Part shown: piece after piece, positions 46,490 through 55,687 of the stretch | Numbering within the stretch: position 1 is the stretch's first letter | How the letters are laid out: every line of letters starts with the position of its first letter | Source: Pseudomonas quercus | GTDB taxonomy: Bacteria; Pseudomonadota; Gammaproteobacteria; Pseudomonadales; Pseudomonadaceae | DNA: 64,000 nucleotides | Assembly: GCF_012033695.1 (NCBI RefSeq) | Contig: NZ_JAAVJI010000003.1 | Location: 62,001-126,000 of the forward strand | Direction: 5' to 3' | The notes under the pieces: generated by a model | Told to the model about the DNA's origin: nothing | What the model saw: only the letters and a program-made list of their open reading frames with translations | Database searches by the model: none | Program-made: the position numbers and the translations under genes

Positions 46490-48562
46490 TCACCTCACCG
46501 TTTTTGGCACCTTGCCCTGCTGCATCTGCTCCAGCAGTGGGCGGCATTCGTTGGGCGCCTTGTCGCCACTGGGCACTACCAGGGCCAACAGGCCAGCCGC
46601 CGGGGCTACAACCGCACCCAATGCCACCATGCCCGCGCCGCGCAGCAGCAGGGGCACGGTTTGCACACCGGCACTGGGCTTGGCGAACGTGCCACGAACG
46701 TACAAGGGGGAGCGCAGTGAGAACAGGCGGAAGCCTTTGGACTCGGGCGTTACCTTGAAGTCCATACGTTCAGTCTTGAAGTTGGCATCACCATCGATGT
46801 AAATCACCGCATTTTCGGTATCGAATACAAAGAGGTTGGTGCTGGCCAAGCCGTCTTTGATCCCCACGTCCGCTGCCGCACAATTGATCTTCACTTCCTT
46901 GTCGCCAAAGATTTTGCCCATCACATAGTTGCCGACGTTCAGGCCTGCGATTTCCATCAGGTCCCGGCTCACGGCGCCATCGTTGATCAACATCTTTACG
47001 CCACCATTGGATGTACCTAGCAAGGCGGCGACCGAGTTCCCGGTGCCTGAGAACTGTGCATCGCCGTTAAGCTCACCGAAGCTGGTGCGCATGGGTTCGA
47101 AGGTTGGGAACAGCTGCTTGAGCTTGAACCCGCGAGCGCTTAGCTTTGCCTGGCCCTGCAGTGGCGTGGAGCGGCCATTGAGGCCCACCTGGGCATTCAA
47201 CTGGCCGCCTGCCACTCCAAAGCGCAAGGGCTCCAGGCTCAGCTTGCCATCGTCCAGCACTACATGGGTGTACAGGTCCGTAATAGGCAGGCTCTCGCTT
47301 TTCACGATGCGCTTGCCAGAAAACTCCACGTCGGCATCCATGGCACGCCACCGGTCAGTCTTGAACTCTTCGACTGGCAGCACCTTACCGTCAGGCTGCT
47401 TGCTTGCCCCACCTCGGGCCTTCTGCTCGGCGTTGGAGTCGGCACCGATCAAGGGTGCCAGGTCCGCGAACAGCAATTGGTTGGACACCAGCTTGCCAGT
47501 CAGTTTCGGCCGTGGCTGGGTCGCCGCAAAGCCCAGGTCACCGTGAATGTCGCTGTCACCGATACGCCCATTGAAGCCCTCGTAGCGGAACGTGGCGCCA
47601 CTGGCCTCATGCAGGCGAGCGATCAGGTGGCCATCGGTGCTGTAGGCGGGTGAATCAGGCAGGTTCACACCCGTCAGCGGGAACAGGTTGCCCAGGCTGG
47701 TGCCTGACAGCTTCAGATGAAGGTCCAAGGCTCCCAAGTTGCGGGGGTCGGTCAGGGTGCCGACTGCAGCGGCATAGGTGTCGCCAGCGGTGACGTCCAC
47801 TTGTACAGGGAACGGCTGGCGGGTGTCCTGCAGCGCCAGCAACCCACCGATCTTGCCATCACCTTTCACAGGCAGGCCTTTGTACTTGCCAGAGGCCTTG
47901 AAACCGAAGGCATAGTCCTGGGCGCTGTTGCCCTCTTTCTCTAACGCTTTGGCAGCGTCTGTCTGGCCTGCCAAAGCCTTGAAGGGGATGGGCTTGCCCA
48001 ATGGGTCGATCAGCACCTCCACCTGAGTGTTCAAGGTAGCGTCGTCCAGGGTGACCTTGCCTTTGTCGAAGCCGATAGCGCCAATGTCCAATACCCAGCT
48101 GGAGGGCTCTGTCGACTCATCCTTCGGCCCCATGTCGAAGGTCCAGTTGGCGCGGCCATCCTTCAAGCGCTGAAGATCAGCGGTAGGCTCGGTCAAGTTG
48201 ATACGAGGGATAACAATGTGCTGGGCCAGCAGCGGCAAGGGCGACAACCGAAACTCAATGCGCTTGAGGCCGGCCATCTGCGGCGTGCTGGACCAGTCTG
48301 GGTTACCCAGGCTGATGTCCTCGGCAATGAAATGTGGCCAAGGGACCCAGGCTTTCAGGCCGCCTTCGTCCGGCTCTCGCCCCCATTCCACAGCTAGGTT
48401 GCCGTTGATGGCGAACGGGCGATGCAAGGCGGCAGACACCTTCTCATTGAGCGTGGGCTTTACCCGATTCCAGTTGAACGTCGCGATAAACACCACAAGG
48501 GCGAGGACCAGCACCACAAGCGTGGCGACGGTCCAGGCAATGATACGAAGGGGGCGGGACAT
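46490..48562 (-). CDS. asmA: AsmA family protein
   Basis: AsmA-like proteins sit in the inner membrane and reach across the periplasm, with a proposed role in lipid transport to the outer membrane. The protein is 690 residues. An N-terminal membrane helix (about 7-28, IIAWTVATLVVLVLALVVFIATFNW, shown in part by its hydrophobic run) is followed by beta-rich AsmA repeats. The C-terminal hallmark is near ALLGTSNGGVKMLINDGAVS and RDLMEIAGLNVG. It ends 46 bp after the HigA-like gene in convergent orientation. Confidence 0.9.
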   Translation of the reverse strand: MSRPLRIIAWTVATLVVLVLALVVFIATFNWNRVKPTLNEKVSAALHRPFAINGNLAVEWGREPDEGGLKAWVPWPHFIAEDISLGNPDWSSTPQMAGLKRIEFRLSPLPLLAQHIVIPRINLTEPTADLQRLKDGRANWTFDMGPKDESTEPSSWVLDIGAIGFDKGKVTLDDATLNTQVEVLIDPLGKPIPFKALAGQTDAAKALEKEGNSAQDYAFGFKASGKYKGLPVKGDGKIGGLLALQDTRQPFPVQVDVTAGDTYAAAVGTLTDPRNLGALDLHLKLSGTSLGNLFPLTGVNLPDSPAYSTDGHLIARLHEASGATFRYEGFNGRIGDSDIHGDLGFAATQPRPKLTGKLVSNQLLFADLAPLIGADSNAEQKARGGASKQPDGKVLPVEEFKTDRWRAMDADVEFSGKRIVKSESLPITDLYTHVVLDDGKLSLEPLRFGVAGGQLNAQVGLNGRSTPLQGQAKLSARGFKLKQLFPTFEPMRTSFGELNGDAQFSGTGNSVAALLGTSNGGVKMLINDGAVSRDLMEIAGLNVGNYVMGKIFGDKEVKINCAAADVGIKDGLASTNLFVFDTENAVIYIDGDANFKTERMDFKVTPESKGFRLFSLRSPLYVRGTFAKPSAGVQTVPLLLRGAGMVALGAVVAPAAGLLALVVPSGDKAPNECRPLLEQMQQGKVPKTVR

Positions 48563-48843
48563 GGGTATCTCCTTTACAGCGACCCTGTTCTCTCATGAGC
48601 GCGCTAATGAATGGTCAGGCTTGTGACTACAGCGAGGCGGCGCTGGTTCGGGGGAACGTGCCTGGCTTGCCGTGCCATGGCGCATACCTGCCTTTTGGCA
48701 AGGTTAAGCGAGACTGGCAAAAAGGGCCGGAAGCCATCGTTCCGGTCGATGGTGACCATGCTCAGGATCGACTTCCGCAATGGCAGGCGCGGCGTAGCAT
48801 AGGCAGCCTGAAACCTGCCCCACATTTTTTGGAATCGCCTGCC

Positions 48844-49020
48844 ATGAAACACCTCTTCCTCGCTGCAGCCTTGTCTCTGGTTACCGTAAGTGCCTTCGCC
48901 CTGCCGGTTACTGACCAAGCCGTGGCAACTCAAGCCAAGCCAACAGCAGCCCTGAGTATTCAGCACACCTACAGCATTGCCCAAGATGGCGCAGACCGCA
49001 GCCTTTGCGCCACCGCCTAG
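48844..49020 (+). CDS. Small secreted protein of unknown function
   Basis: This 58-residue frame begins with a clear signal peptide (MKHLFLAAALSLVTVSAFA), leaving about 39 residues, including one Cys near the end. ATG 48844 follows a weak GGAAT site. The 281-bp spacer before it, on to asmA, shows no other gene. Similar small signal-peptide proteins are common in Pseudomonas but are unstudied. It is plausible but short; translation is not certain. Confidence 0.5.
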   Translation: MKHLFLAAALSLVTVSAFALPVTDQAVATQAKPTAALSIQHTYSIAQDGADRSLCATA

Positions 49021-49090
49021 GGCCTTTTACGGCTTTTACGCGCCCCGAGTTTGGAGACTGGCCTGCAGGCCTGTGCCACCCGCCCCATCA

Positions 49091-49128
49091 AGCACCGAAA
49101 CGGTGCAAAAAAATAGCCTGGCGCACCA
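49091..49128 (+). promoter_or_regulatory. NtrC-like binding sites upstream of ureE
   Basis: AGCACCGAAACGGTGCA (49091-49107) is a palindrome with the 3-bp centre of the NtrC consensus TGCACCA-N3-TGGTGCA, differing at three symmetric-type positions. A second GCACCA half site is at 49123-49128, 31 bp on. Both lie 75-110 bp upstream of the sigma-54-type promoter. Confidence 0.65.
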
Positions 49129-49202
49129 CATTTAACCTCGCCCTGCCCCAATCCGACCCGCACTTCCCCGGTTTTGCTACGGCTTCATTCGTCTACCTAG
49201 TT

Positions 49203-49218
49203 TGGCAAGGCGCTTGCT
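49203..49218 (+). promoter_or_regulatory. Sigma-54-type promoter for ureE
   Basis: TGGCAAGGCGCTTGCT fits TGGCAC-N5-TTGCW except one base (A for C), with correct GG/GC spacing. It ends 35 bp before the ureE start, giving a leader of about 25 nt. Confidence 0.78.
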
Positions 49219-49253
49219 CTACGCTTGTATCGGTCCTTGCCGGAAACTGACCC

Positions 49254-49754
49254 ATGCTTGTGATACATCGCCGTCTATCAGCGCAGCCTACCTGGAATGC
49301 CGAGGTGCACCTTACCTATGAAGCTCGTAGCAAGAGCCGCTTGCGCTGCTTTGCACAGGGCGGGGAAGACGTGGGGCTATTCCTTGAGCGGGGGCAGCCT
49401 CCTTTACGTGACGGCGACTACCTGGAAGCCCAAGACGGCCGCATCGTTCGGGTATGTGCCCGGCCTGAATCGCTGTTGCACGTCACCTGTGCCAACGCTT
49501 TGGAATTGACCCGAGCGGCCTATCACCTAGGCAACCGCCATGTGGCGCTGCAAATCGGCGATGGCTGGCTACGGTTACTGGATGACCATGTACTTCGGGG
49601 CATGCTTGAGCAGTTGGGTGCGACGGTGCAGCCCCTGGAAGCACCCTTCCAGCCCGAGCACGGCGCCTATGGGGGCGGCCACCACCACTCCCATCAAGGT
49701 GAGGAAGGCTTCAACTATGCCCCGCGCCTGCACCAGTTCGGCGCCGTTCGATGA
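49254..49754 (+). CDS. ureE: Urease accessory protein UreE (nickel metallochaperone)
   Basis: UreE brings nickel to the urease assembly complex. The protein is 166 residues: N-terminal peptide-binding domain (LTYEARSKSRLRCFAQGGED), metal-binding domain with GNRHVALQIGDGWLRLLDD (metal His in RHV), and a His-containing tail (GGHHHSHQGEEG), shorter than the long His tail of Klebsiella. It is the first gene of ureEFG-ureJ, behind the sigma-54-type promoter. Confidence 0.95.
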   Translation: MLVIHRRLSAQPTWNAEVHLTYEARSKSRLRCFAQGGEDVGLFLERGQPPLRDGDYLEAQDGRIVRVCARPESLLHVTCANALELTRAAYHLGNRHVALQIGDGWLRLLDDHVLRGMLEQLGATVQPLEAPFQPEHGAYGGGHHHSHQGEEGFNYAPRLHQFGAVR

Positions 49755-50425
49755 CCAAAGCGTGGGCGCTGCTGCGCCTGGCCAGCCCACAACTGCCCAT
49801 TGGCGGCTATAGCTACTCCCAGGGGCTGGAAATGGCGGTAGAAGCAGGCCAGGTACGTTGCCGAGCCACCGCTGCCACTTGGCTGCGCGACCAGCTTGAA
49901 CTGAACCTGTGCCGGTTCGACGGCCCAGTGCTGCTGGCCCACTGTCGGTTGGCAGCCGACGAAAACTGGCCTGCCTTGAAGCAGAGAAGCGAAGAGCACC
50001 GTGCCAGCCGGGAAACCCGCGAGCTGCACCTGGAAAGCCGGCAGATGGGCTATTCGCTCAAACAACTGCTGTTGGGGCTACCCGAGCTGGATACTGCCGC
50101 ACGCACCTTGCTCGATCACATGGACGAGCCCCACCTGGCACTCGGCTGGGCACTAGCCGCCCGGGCATGGGGCCTTTCTCCAGAAGATGCCTTGGCAGCT
50201 TGGCTCTGGGGCTGGCTGGAGAACCAACTGGCGGTGCTGATGAAGACCTTGCCCCTGGGCCAACAGGCCGCCCAGCAATTGACCAGCGAACTGCTCCCGG
50301 CATTGGAGCATGCCCAGCGCGCCACCTGCGCCTTGAACCCTACCCACATTGGCAGCGCCCCGTTCGGCCTGGCGTTGGCCAGCATGGCCCACGAACGCCA
50401 GTACAGCCGCCTGTTCAGATCCTAG
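49751..50425 (+). CDS. ureF: Urease accessory protein UreF
   Basis: UreF is the GTPase-gating accessory protein that joins UreD and UreG. The protein is 224 residues and all-helical: LLRLASPQLPIGGYSYSQGL is the family start, and later motifs are ETRELHLESRQMGYSL and THIGSAPFGLALASMAHE. It overlaps ureE by 4 bp, and ureG begins 9 bp after its stop. Confidence 0.95.
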   Translation: MTKAWALLRLASPQLPIGGYSYSQGLEMAVEAGQVRCRATAATWLRDQLELNLCRFDGPVLLAHCRLAADENWPALKQRSEEHRASRETRELHLESRQMGYSLKQLLLGLPELDTAARTLLDHMDEPHLALGWALAARAWGLSPEDALAAWLWGWLENQLAVLMKTLPLGQQAAQQLTSELLPALEHAQRATCALNPTHIGSAPFGLALASMAHERQYSRLFRS

Positions 50426-50434
50426 GAGAACTGC

Positions 50435-51049
50435 ATGAACACCCAACCCTTGCGTGTCGGTATCGGCGGCCCTGTCGGCTCCGGCAAAACGGCGCTGACC
50501 CTGGCCTTGTGCCTGGCCCTGCGTGAGCGCTACAACCTGGCGGTGGTCACCAATGACATCTATACCCGCGAAGACGCGGACTTCCTGGTGCGCAATGAAG
50601 CGCTGGCCCCTGAGCGGATCATTGGCGTGGAAACCGGGGGTTGCCCGCATACGGCCATTCGCGAAGACGCCTCCATCAACCTTGAAGCCGTGGATCAGCT
50701 GAACCGCCGGTTTCCTGGGCTGGACCTGATTCTGGTGGAATCCGGTGGGGATAACCTTTCGGCGACCTTCAGCCCTGAACTGTCGGACCTGACGGTGTAC
50801 GTGATCGACGTATCGGCTGGGGACAAGCTGCCGCGCAAAGGTGGCCCGGGCATCTGCAAATCCGACCTGCTGGTCATCAACAAGATCGATCTGGCAGACC
50901 TGGTAGGCGCCTCACTGGACAGCATGGACCGGGACACACGCAAGATGCGCGGCGAGAAGCCTTTTGTGTTCAGCAATCAGAAAACCGGCCAGGGGCTGGA
51001 CGCCATTATCGCCTTTATCGAACGTCAAGGCCTGCTGAACGCAGCCTGA
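50435..51049 (+). CDS. ureG: Urease accessory GTPase UreG
   Basis: UreG hydrolyses GTP to drive nickel delivery. The protein is 204 residues with P-loop [11 protein letters not shown] (about 11-21), the nickel-binding CPH motif in [23 protein letters not shown], and [10 protein letters not shown]. The ribosome site AGGAG precedes it at the proper distance. Confidence 0.97.
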   Translation: MNTQPLRVGIGGPVGSGKTALTLALCLALRERYNLAVVTNDIYTREDADFLVRNEALAPERIIGVETGGCPHTAIREDASINLEAVDQLNRRFPGLDLILVESGGDNLSATFSPELSDLTVYVIDVSAGDKLPRKGGPGICKSDLLVINKIDLADLVGASLDSMDRDTRKMRGEKPFVFSNQKTGQGLDAIIAFIERQGLLNAA

Positions 51050-51065
51050 CCACAAGGAAGCCCTT

Positions 51066-51635
51066 ATGACCCGTAAGCAGTTGATCGCCACGCTTGCTCT
51101 GTTCGCCTTGCCCGCCATGGCATTCGCCCACCCCGGCCATGGCCAGGGCCTGCTGGCCGGCGCCAGCCACCCCCTCAGTGGCCTGGACCACCTGCTGGCC
51201 ATGGTTGCCGTAGGCCTGTGGGCAGCCCAGCAGGAAGGCCGCGGGCGCTGGGCACTGCCCTGCACGTTCCTGGTCGCCATGCTGGCAGGTGGCGGCCTTG
51301 GCTTTGCCGGTGTAGCCCTGCCGGGCCTGGAAAGCGGAATTGCAGCCTCGGTACTGGCGCTGGGCCTGGCTGTGGCGCTGGCCGTGCGCCCGCCGCTGTC
51401 GCTGGCAATGATCGCCACCGCAGGCTTTGCACTGTGCCATGGCATGGCTCATGGCCTTGAGCTGCCGGCCATGTCCAGCGCCTGGGCCTATGCGGCCGGC
51501 TTCATTGGTGTCACGGCCGCCTTGCATGCCGCAGGCTACGCCGTTGTCCGCTGGCTGCCCCATGCAGCTGCGCCCCTGGTACGCCTGGCAGGTGCAGCGG
51601 CAGCCATTGCTGGGGGGTATCTGCTGGCAGCGTAG
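51066..51635 (+). CDS. ureJ: HupE/UreJ family nickel permease
   Basis: This 189-residue membrane protein has a signal-like first helix and about six further helices. The family marks are HPGHG after the first segment and HPLSGLDHLLAMVAVGLWA, followed by CHGMAHGLELP. HupE/UreJ proteins transport nickel, and its place 16 bp after ureG fits nickel supply for urease. The likely first helix may be cleaved. Confidence 0.92.
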   Translation: MTRKQLIATLALFALPAMAFAHPGHGQGLLAGASHPLSGLDHLLAMVAVGLWAAQQEGRGRWALPCTFLVAMLAGGGLGFAGVALPGLESGIAASVLALGLAVALAVRPPLSLAMIATAGFALCHGMAHGLELPAMSSAWAYAAGFIGVTAALHAAGYAVVRWLPHAAAPLVRLAGAAAAIAGGYLLAA

Positions 51636-51737
51636 CGCTATGCGTGGCCAAGGCCGGCACCCACAGGGCTGTGGCGCCTGCCAGGTGTGCCGACCTGGCC
51701 TTGGTTTTCTGCTAGAGTGGCGCGCATTTGCCGCCCC

Positions 51738-52859
51738 ATGAAGCCGTCCATGCCTGCCTCCTGCGTGAACCCTCAGCTTGCCGCTACCTACACCTTGGTG
51801 TGGGAACATTTTCTCACTGGCATCGTTCCTTTGTGGGAAGGGCCAGGTTGGAACGCCGACCTTCAGCTGCCCTACGAGGCCCTGGATGAACATCACCAGC
51901 CGCTGCCAGCCCAGCGCTACCGAGCCATGGCCTGTGCGCGGCAGCTGTTCGTGTTTACCTCCCTGGGCAAGCGCCCGGGCGCGGCCCAACGCGCCAGGCA
52001 ACTGTTCGATTCACTGAACCGGCATTTCGCCGACCCCGCCCAGGGGGGCTGGTTTTATAGCGTCGATGCCCATGGCCAACCTCTGGACACCCGCAAAGAC
52101 CTATACACCCACGCGTTCATCGTGTTCGCCTGCGCCCATTACCTGCGCAGCGAGCCGGCCGCGCAGGCGTGCCTGGACCAAGCCTTGGCAGCCGTGCAGC
52201 GGTTCTCGATCGACCATGGGTTGTACGAAGCCTGCCTGGCCCAAGACTGGTCGAGCCTGGGGCAAGGTGCACTGCAGAACCCTTTGATGCATTTGGCCGA
52301 GGCGTTCCTGGCCAGCCTTGAGGTACGCCCGGAGGCGGCAACACACGCGGCGCTGCTAAACCTGTGCAACGGCATGCACCAGCTGTTCTTCGACCCGCAG
52401 CACGGCGTGCTGCTGGAGAAGCCACTCACCGCCGTGGACAACTGGTACGAGCCTGGCCACCAGTTCGAATGGTTCTACCTGCTGGCCTCATCAGCACGGC
52501 TGAGCACCCATGCCCTGGCATCCGACATGGCCGAAGCGATGGTGCGCTCACAGCAGCAAGGGCTGCGCGACGGTGCTGTGTGCGCCACGCTTAAGGCCGA
52601 CGGCACCTTGCTGGACGGCACCCGTCGCATCTGGGCACAGGCCGAATACCTTCGTGCACTAACCCTGCTTCCACATAGCGACGAGGCGCTCATGGCTGGC
52701 CTGCAGCACCTGCAGGCCCAGTTCCTGCGCCCTGCAGGCTGGTTCGAATGCCGGGACGCAGCAGGCGCCGTGAGCCGGCATGACATGCCATCCACTACGC
52801 CCTACCACCTCTACACCTGCCTGGCGGCCTTGGCTAGCGCGCTCACTTCTGGCGATTGA
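51738..52859 (+). CDS. AGE family epimerase/isomerase
   Basis: This 373-residue protein is of the N-acylglucosamine 2-epimerase/mannose isomerase type, an (alpha/alpha)6 barrel. Motifs include HFADPAQGGWFYSVDAHGQPL, DTRKDLYTHAFIVFACAHY, NWYEPGHQFEWFYLL and RIWAQAEYLRAL, with His and Arg in the family's active-site positions. ATG 51738 is used; ATG 51750 is an alternative. The true sugar substrate is not shown. It converges on the dehydrogenase gene with a 17-bp overlap. Confidence 0.86.
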   Translation: MKPSMPASCVNPQLAATYTLVWEHFLTGIVPLWEGPGWNADLQLPYEALDEHHQPLPAQRYRAMACARQLFVFTSLGKRPGAAQRARQLFDSLNRHFADPAQGGWFYSVDAHGQPLDTRKDLYTHAFIVFACAHYLRSEPAAQACLDQALAAVQRFSIDHGLYEACLAQDWSSLGQGALQNPLMHLAEAFLASLEVRPEAATHAALLNLCNGMHQLFFDPQHGVLLEKPLTAVDNWYEPGHQFEWFYLLASSARLSTHALASDMAEAMVRSQQQGLRDGAVCATLKADGTLLDGTRRIWAQAEYLRALTLLPHSDEALMAGLQHLQAQFLRPAGWFECRDAAGAVSRHDMPSTTPYHLYTCLAALASALTSGD

Positions 52860-53604
52860 CTGCGAAGCCCGCCCAGGCCTGGTTCACTGGCATCACTTCC
52901 AGGCGGTTCACGTTGATGTGGGCCGGCTGAGTGAGAATCCAGTAGATAGTGTCGGCAATGTCCTGGGGCTGGAGGGGTTCGACGCCGGCATAGGTAGCGT
53001 CATAGCGCGCCTTGTCCCCGCCAAAGCGTACCAGCGAGAACTCACTCTCGCACATGCCAGGTTCCAGGTCCGTTACGCGCACACCCGTGCCTTGCAGGTC
53101 ACAGCGCAGGTTCAGCGAGAATTGTTTCACGAAGGCCTTGGTGCCACCGTACACATGGCTGCCCGGATAAGGGTAGCTACCGGCTACCGAGCCTAGGTTG
53201 ACGATACCTGCGCCCCGGCCATGGGCGATCAGCCGAGGCAGGAGCAGGCGGGTGGTGTACAGCAAGCCCTTGATATTGGTATCGACCATGGTTTCCCAGT
53301 CGTCCAGGTCGCACGAGGGCGCTGGATCGTTGCCCAAGGCCAGGCCAGCATTGTTCACCAGCGCGGTCAGGGTGGAGAACTGTGCTGGAAGGCTACCAAT
53401 GGCAGCTTCCATGGCTTTGCGGTCCCGAACGTCCACGGCCAGTGGGAGCACGTCTACCTTGGCGGACAGCTCTTGGGCCAAAGCGTTAAGCCGGTCTTCG
53501 CGACGGCCAGTGATGATGAGCGACCAGCCGGCCTCGGCAAAGCGCCGGGCGCAGGCTTCGCCGAAGCCAGACGTGGCGCCAGTAATAAAGACGGTGGAAG
53601 TCAT
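52843..53604 (-). CDS. Short-chain dehydrogenase/reductase, YdfG-like
   Basis: This 253-residue SDR has the nucleotide motif TGATSGFG (8-15), NNAG (about 88-91), and the catalytic Ser, Tyr and Lys in GSVAGSYPYPGSHVYGGTKAF. The C-terminal region (INVNRLEVMPVNQAWAGF) matches YdfG-type NADP+-dependent 3-hydroxy acid (serine/threonine) dehydrogenases. The same gene type lies near the amino acid ABC importer in P. aeruginosa (PA4907). Substrate remains inferred. Confidence 0.87.
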   Translation of the reverse strand: MTSTVFITGATSGFGEACARRFAEAGWSLIITGRREDRLNALAQELSAKVDVLPLAVDVRDRKAMEAAIGSLPAQFSTLTALVNNAGLALGNDPAPSCDLDDWETMVDTNIKGLLYTTRLLLPRLIAHGRGAGIVNLGSVAGSYPYPGSHVYGGTKAFVKQFSLNLRCDLQGTGVRVTDLEPGMCESEFSLVRFGGDKARYDATYAGVEPLQPQDIADTIYWILTQPAHINVNRLEVMPVNQAWAGFAVNRQK

Positions 53605-54098
53605 TAGGCTCTCCTAAGGTGCCAGCGAACCGGCCAAACGATAGATAAGTAGGGACCTCAGCATGCCCGCCGTGCGCTGTAGACACAATTGGCCGAGGCA
53701 AATTTCCTTTCGGACCGAGCCCCAAAAAATAATTTCTTTGTACAACGCACCTATTCAAGGCCCTGAATACGGCCTCTACAGCATCGTTTCCAAAGGTTTC
53801 CCACAGAGTTATCCACAGGGCACTTACTCGTCCGACCCTTACCTGTCAAGGCTTGACAAGGTAGCAATAGAAGCTAGCGAGGGCGGCAGTACGTTTTTTG
53901 ATCAAACGCTTGAAAGCCACGTGATACGCGCCCTCCAGCGTTACACACCCAGGTTATCAACAGCCTGGTCCACGGCGGTTGGGGGCTAAAAGGCAAGGCG
54001 GATAGGAGCTATGGAAACGTGGCCTTCTGTCGCATTCCAAAGCCGGCCAAAAAATGTTTTCCACATTTCCAAGCCGGCTGAGAAGAACACCCGCTGTG
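53605..54098. other. 494-bp spacer with DnaA-box-like sequences
   Basis: No convincing gene lies here; the frame at 53663-53989 has no recognisable features. Perfect DnaA-type boxes are TTATCCACA (53809-53817) and TTTTCCACA (54057-54065), with a weaker TTATCAACA at 53954-53962, all on the plus strand. An operator-like repeat, TGTCAAG-G-CTTGACA, lies at 53844-53858. The region before about 53760 is AT-richer and should contain the promoter of the dehydrogenase gene. Confidence 0.5.
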
Positions 54099-54815
54099 TC
54101 AGTGCCCGCCCAGGTAGGCATTGCGCACATCATCGTTGGACAGCAGTTCCTGCCCCGTGCCACTCAAGCGAATCTGCCCGTTGACCATCACATACGCCCG
54201 GTCCGAGAGCTTCAATGCATGGTTGGCGTTCTGCTCTACCAGAAAGATAGTCATGCCAGACTTGGCCAGCTCCCTTAGCGTGGCGAAGATCTGCTTCACC
54301 ACAATAGGGGCCAGCCCCAAGGAAGGCTCATCCAGCAATAACAGCTTGGGGCGGCTCATCAAGGCACGTGCGATGGCCAGCATCTGCTGCTCGCCGCCGG
54401 ACATGGTCATGGCCCGTTGATTACGCCGTTCCTTGAGCCGCGGGAACAGGTCGAACATGCGTTGCATGTCGTCACCGGCGTATTTGTCACCAATGGGAAT
54501 AGTGCCCATCATCAGGTTTTCCTCCACTGACATGTCCGGGAATACCCGTCGCCCTTCCGGGGACTGGGCAATACCGTTGGAGGCAATGTAGTGGGAGGAC
54601 TTCTGGCTGATGTCTGTGCCTTGGTAGAAGATCTGCCCAGCCGCAATACGTGGCTGGCCGAAGATCGACATCAGCAGCGTGGATTTGCCAGCGCCATTGG
54701 AGCCGATCAGGCTGACCGTTTCGCCAGGGTTGATGTGCATCGAGACCTGCTTCAAAGCCTGTATAGGCCCATAGAACACATCGATGGCCTTGAGCTCCAG
54801 AATAGGGGCGGTCAT
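54099..54815 (-). CDS. livF: Branched-chain amino acid/amide ABC transporter, ATPase LivF
   Basis: This 238-residue ATPase is LivF-type: Walker A GSNGAGKST, IAQSPEGRRVFPDMSVEENL, signature MSGGEQQ, Walker B LLLLDEPSLGLAP and switch His region VEQNANHAL. It is the last gene of a five-gene unit (binding protein, livH, livM, livG, livF) and overlaps livG by 4 bp. This importer is distinct from the urea UrtD/E system and may take short amides as well as amino acids. Confidence 0.92.
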   Translation of the reverse strand: MTAPILELKAIDVFYGPIQALKQVSMHINPGETVSLIGSNGAGKSTLLMSIFGQPRIAAGQIFYQGTDISQKSSHYIASNGIAQSPEGRRVFPDMSVEENLMMGTIPIGDKYAGDDMQRMFDLFPRLKERRNQRAMTMSGGEQQMLAIARALMSRPKLLLLDEPSLGLAPIVVKQIFATLRELAKSGMTIFLVEQNANHALKLSDRAYVMVNGQIRLSGTGQELLSNDDVRNAYLGGH

Positions 54816-55687
54816 ACCAGCTCCTCCTCGTCGGCACCCAAGTAGGCTGCGATTACTTTCGGGTCATTGCGGATCTGCTCCGGCTTGCCCACCGCGATCA
54901 CGTTGCCGTGATCCAGCACCACGATGTCGTCGGAAATGCTCATTACCATGCCCATGTCGTGCTCGATCAGTACCACGGTCATGTCGTGGTGGTCCCGCAG
55001 GTGGCGGATCATCCCGCTCAGCGCTTCGGTTTCCTGTGGGTTCAGGCCCGCGGCCGGTTCATCCAGGCAGATGACCTGAGGCCGTGTACACATGGCGCGG
55101 GCGATCTCCAGCCGGCGTTGCTGCCCGTAGGACAGCTCACCGGCCAGGCGGTTGGCGCAATCCACCAAGTCCACTACCTCCAGCCAGTAGAACGCCGTTT
55201 CCAGTGCACGCGCTTCGGCCTTGCGGTAGCCAGGCGTGTTGAGAATGCCGGCGATCATGTTGCGGTTTACCCACATGTGCTGGGCGACCAGCAGGTTTTC
55301 CACCACCGACATTTCCTTGAACAGCCGAATATTCTGGAACGTCCGGGCCAGGCCCGCGCGATTCACCAAATGAGTACCGCCGAACATCTTGTAGTACAGC
55401 CGGCTGAAGAAGCGGTTAGGGGCCACGAAGTCTGAAGCCTTGAACGGCTCGCCCAGTAGCTTGATCACTTCTACGCTGCCCTTGCGGGCATTGAGCTGGA
55501 TACGACCGCCACTGGCCCTGTAGAACCCTGTGAGGCAGTTGAACACGGTGGTCTTGCCTGCGCCGTTCGGGCCGATCAGGGCAAAGATGGAATTGCGCTT
55601 GACCTGCAGGTTGACGTCGCTCAGCGCCTTGATACCGCCGAACTGCATCATCAGGTGCTCGACAGACAGAATGATATCGTCGCTCAT
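54812..55687 (-). CDS. livG: Branched-chain amino acid/amide ABC transporter, ATPase LivG
   Basis: This 291-residue ATPase has Walker A GPNGAGKTT, the LivG-type insert with NRFFSRLYYKMFGGTHLVNR, ARTFQNIRLFKEMSVVENL, signature LSYGQQRR, Walker B VICLDEPAAGLNP and LIEHDMGM. It overlaps livF downstream and livM upstream (ATGA-type overlaps), so expression is coupled. Confidence 0.92.
   Translation of the reverse strand: MSDDIILSVEHLMMQFGGIKALSDVNLQVKRNSIFALIGPNGAGKTTVFNCLTGFYRASGGRIQLNARKGSVEVIKLLGEPFKASDFVAPNRFFSRLYYKMFGGTHLVNRAGLARTFQNIRLFKEMSVVENLLVAQHMWVNRNMIAGILNTPGYRKAEARALETAFYWLEVVDLVDCANRLAGELSYGQQRRLEIARAMCTRPQVICLDEPAAGLNPQETEALSGMIRHLRDHHDMTVVLIEHDMGMVMSISDDIVVLDHGNVIAVGKPEQIRNDPKVIAAYLGADEEELV

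Noticed and set aside
53663..53989. Open frame of 108 codons in the spacer before livF
   Set aside because: Composition is unlike neighbouring proteins, no ribosome site or domain, and it spans the DnaA-like boxes.
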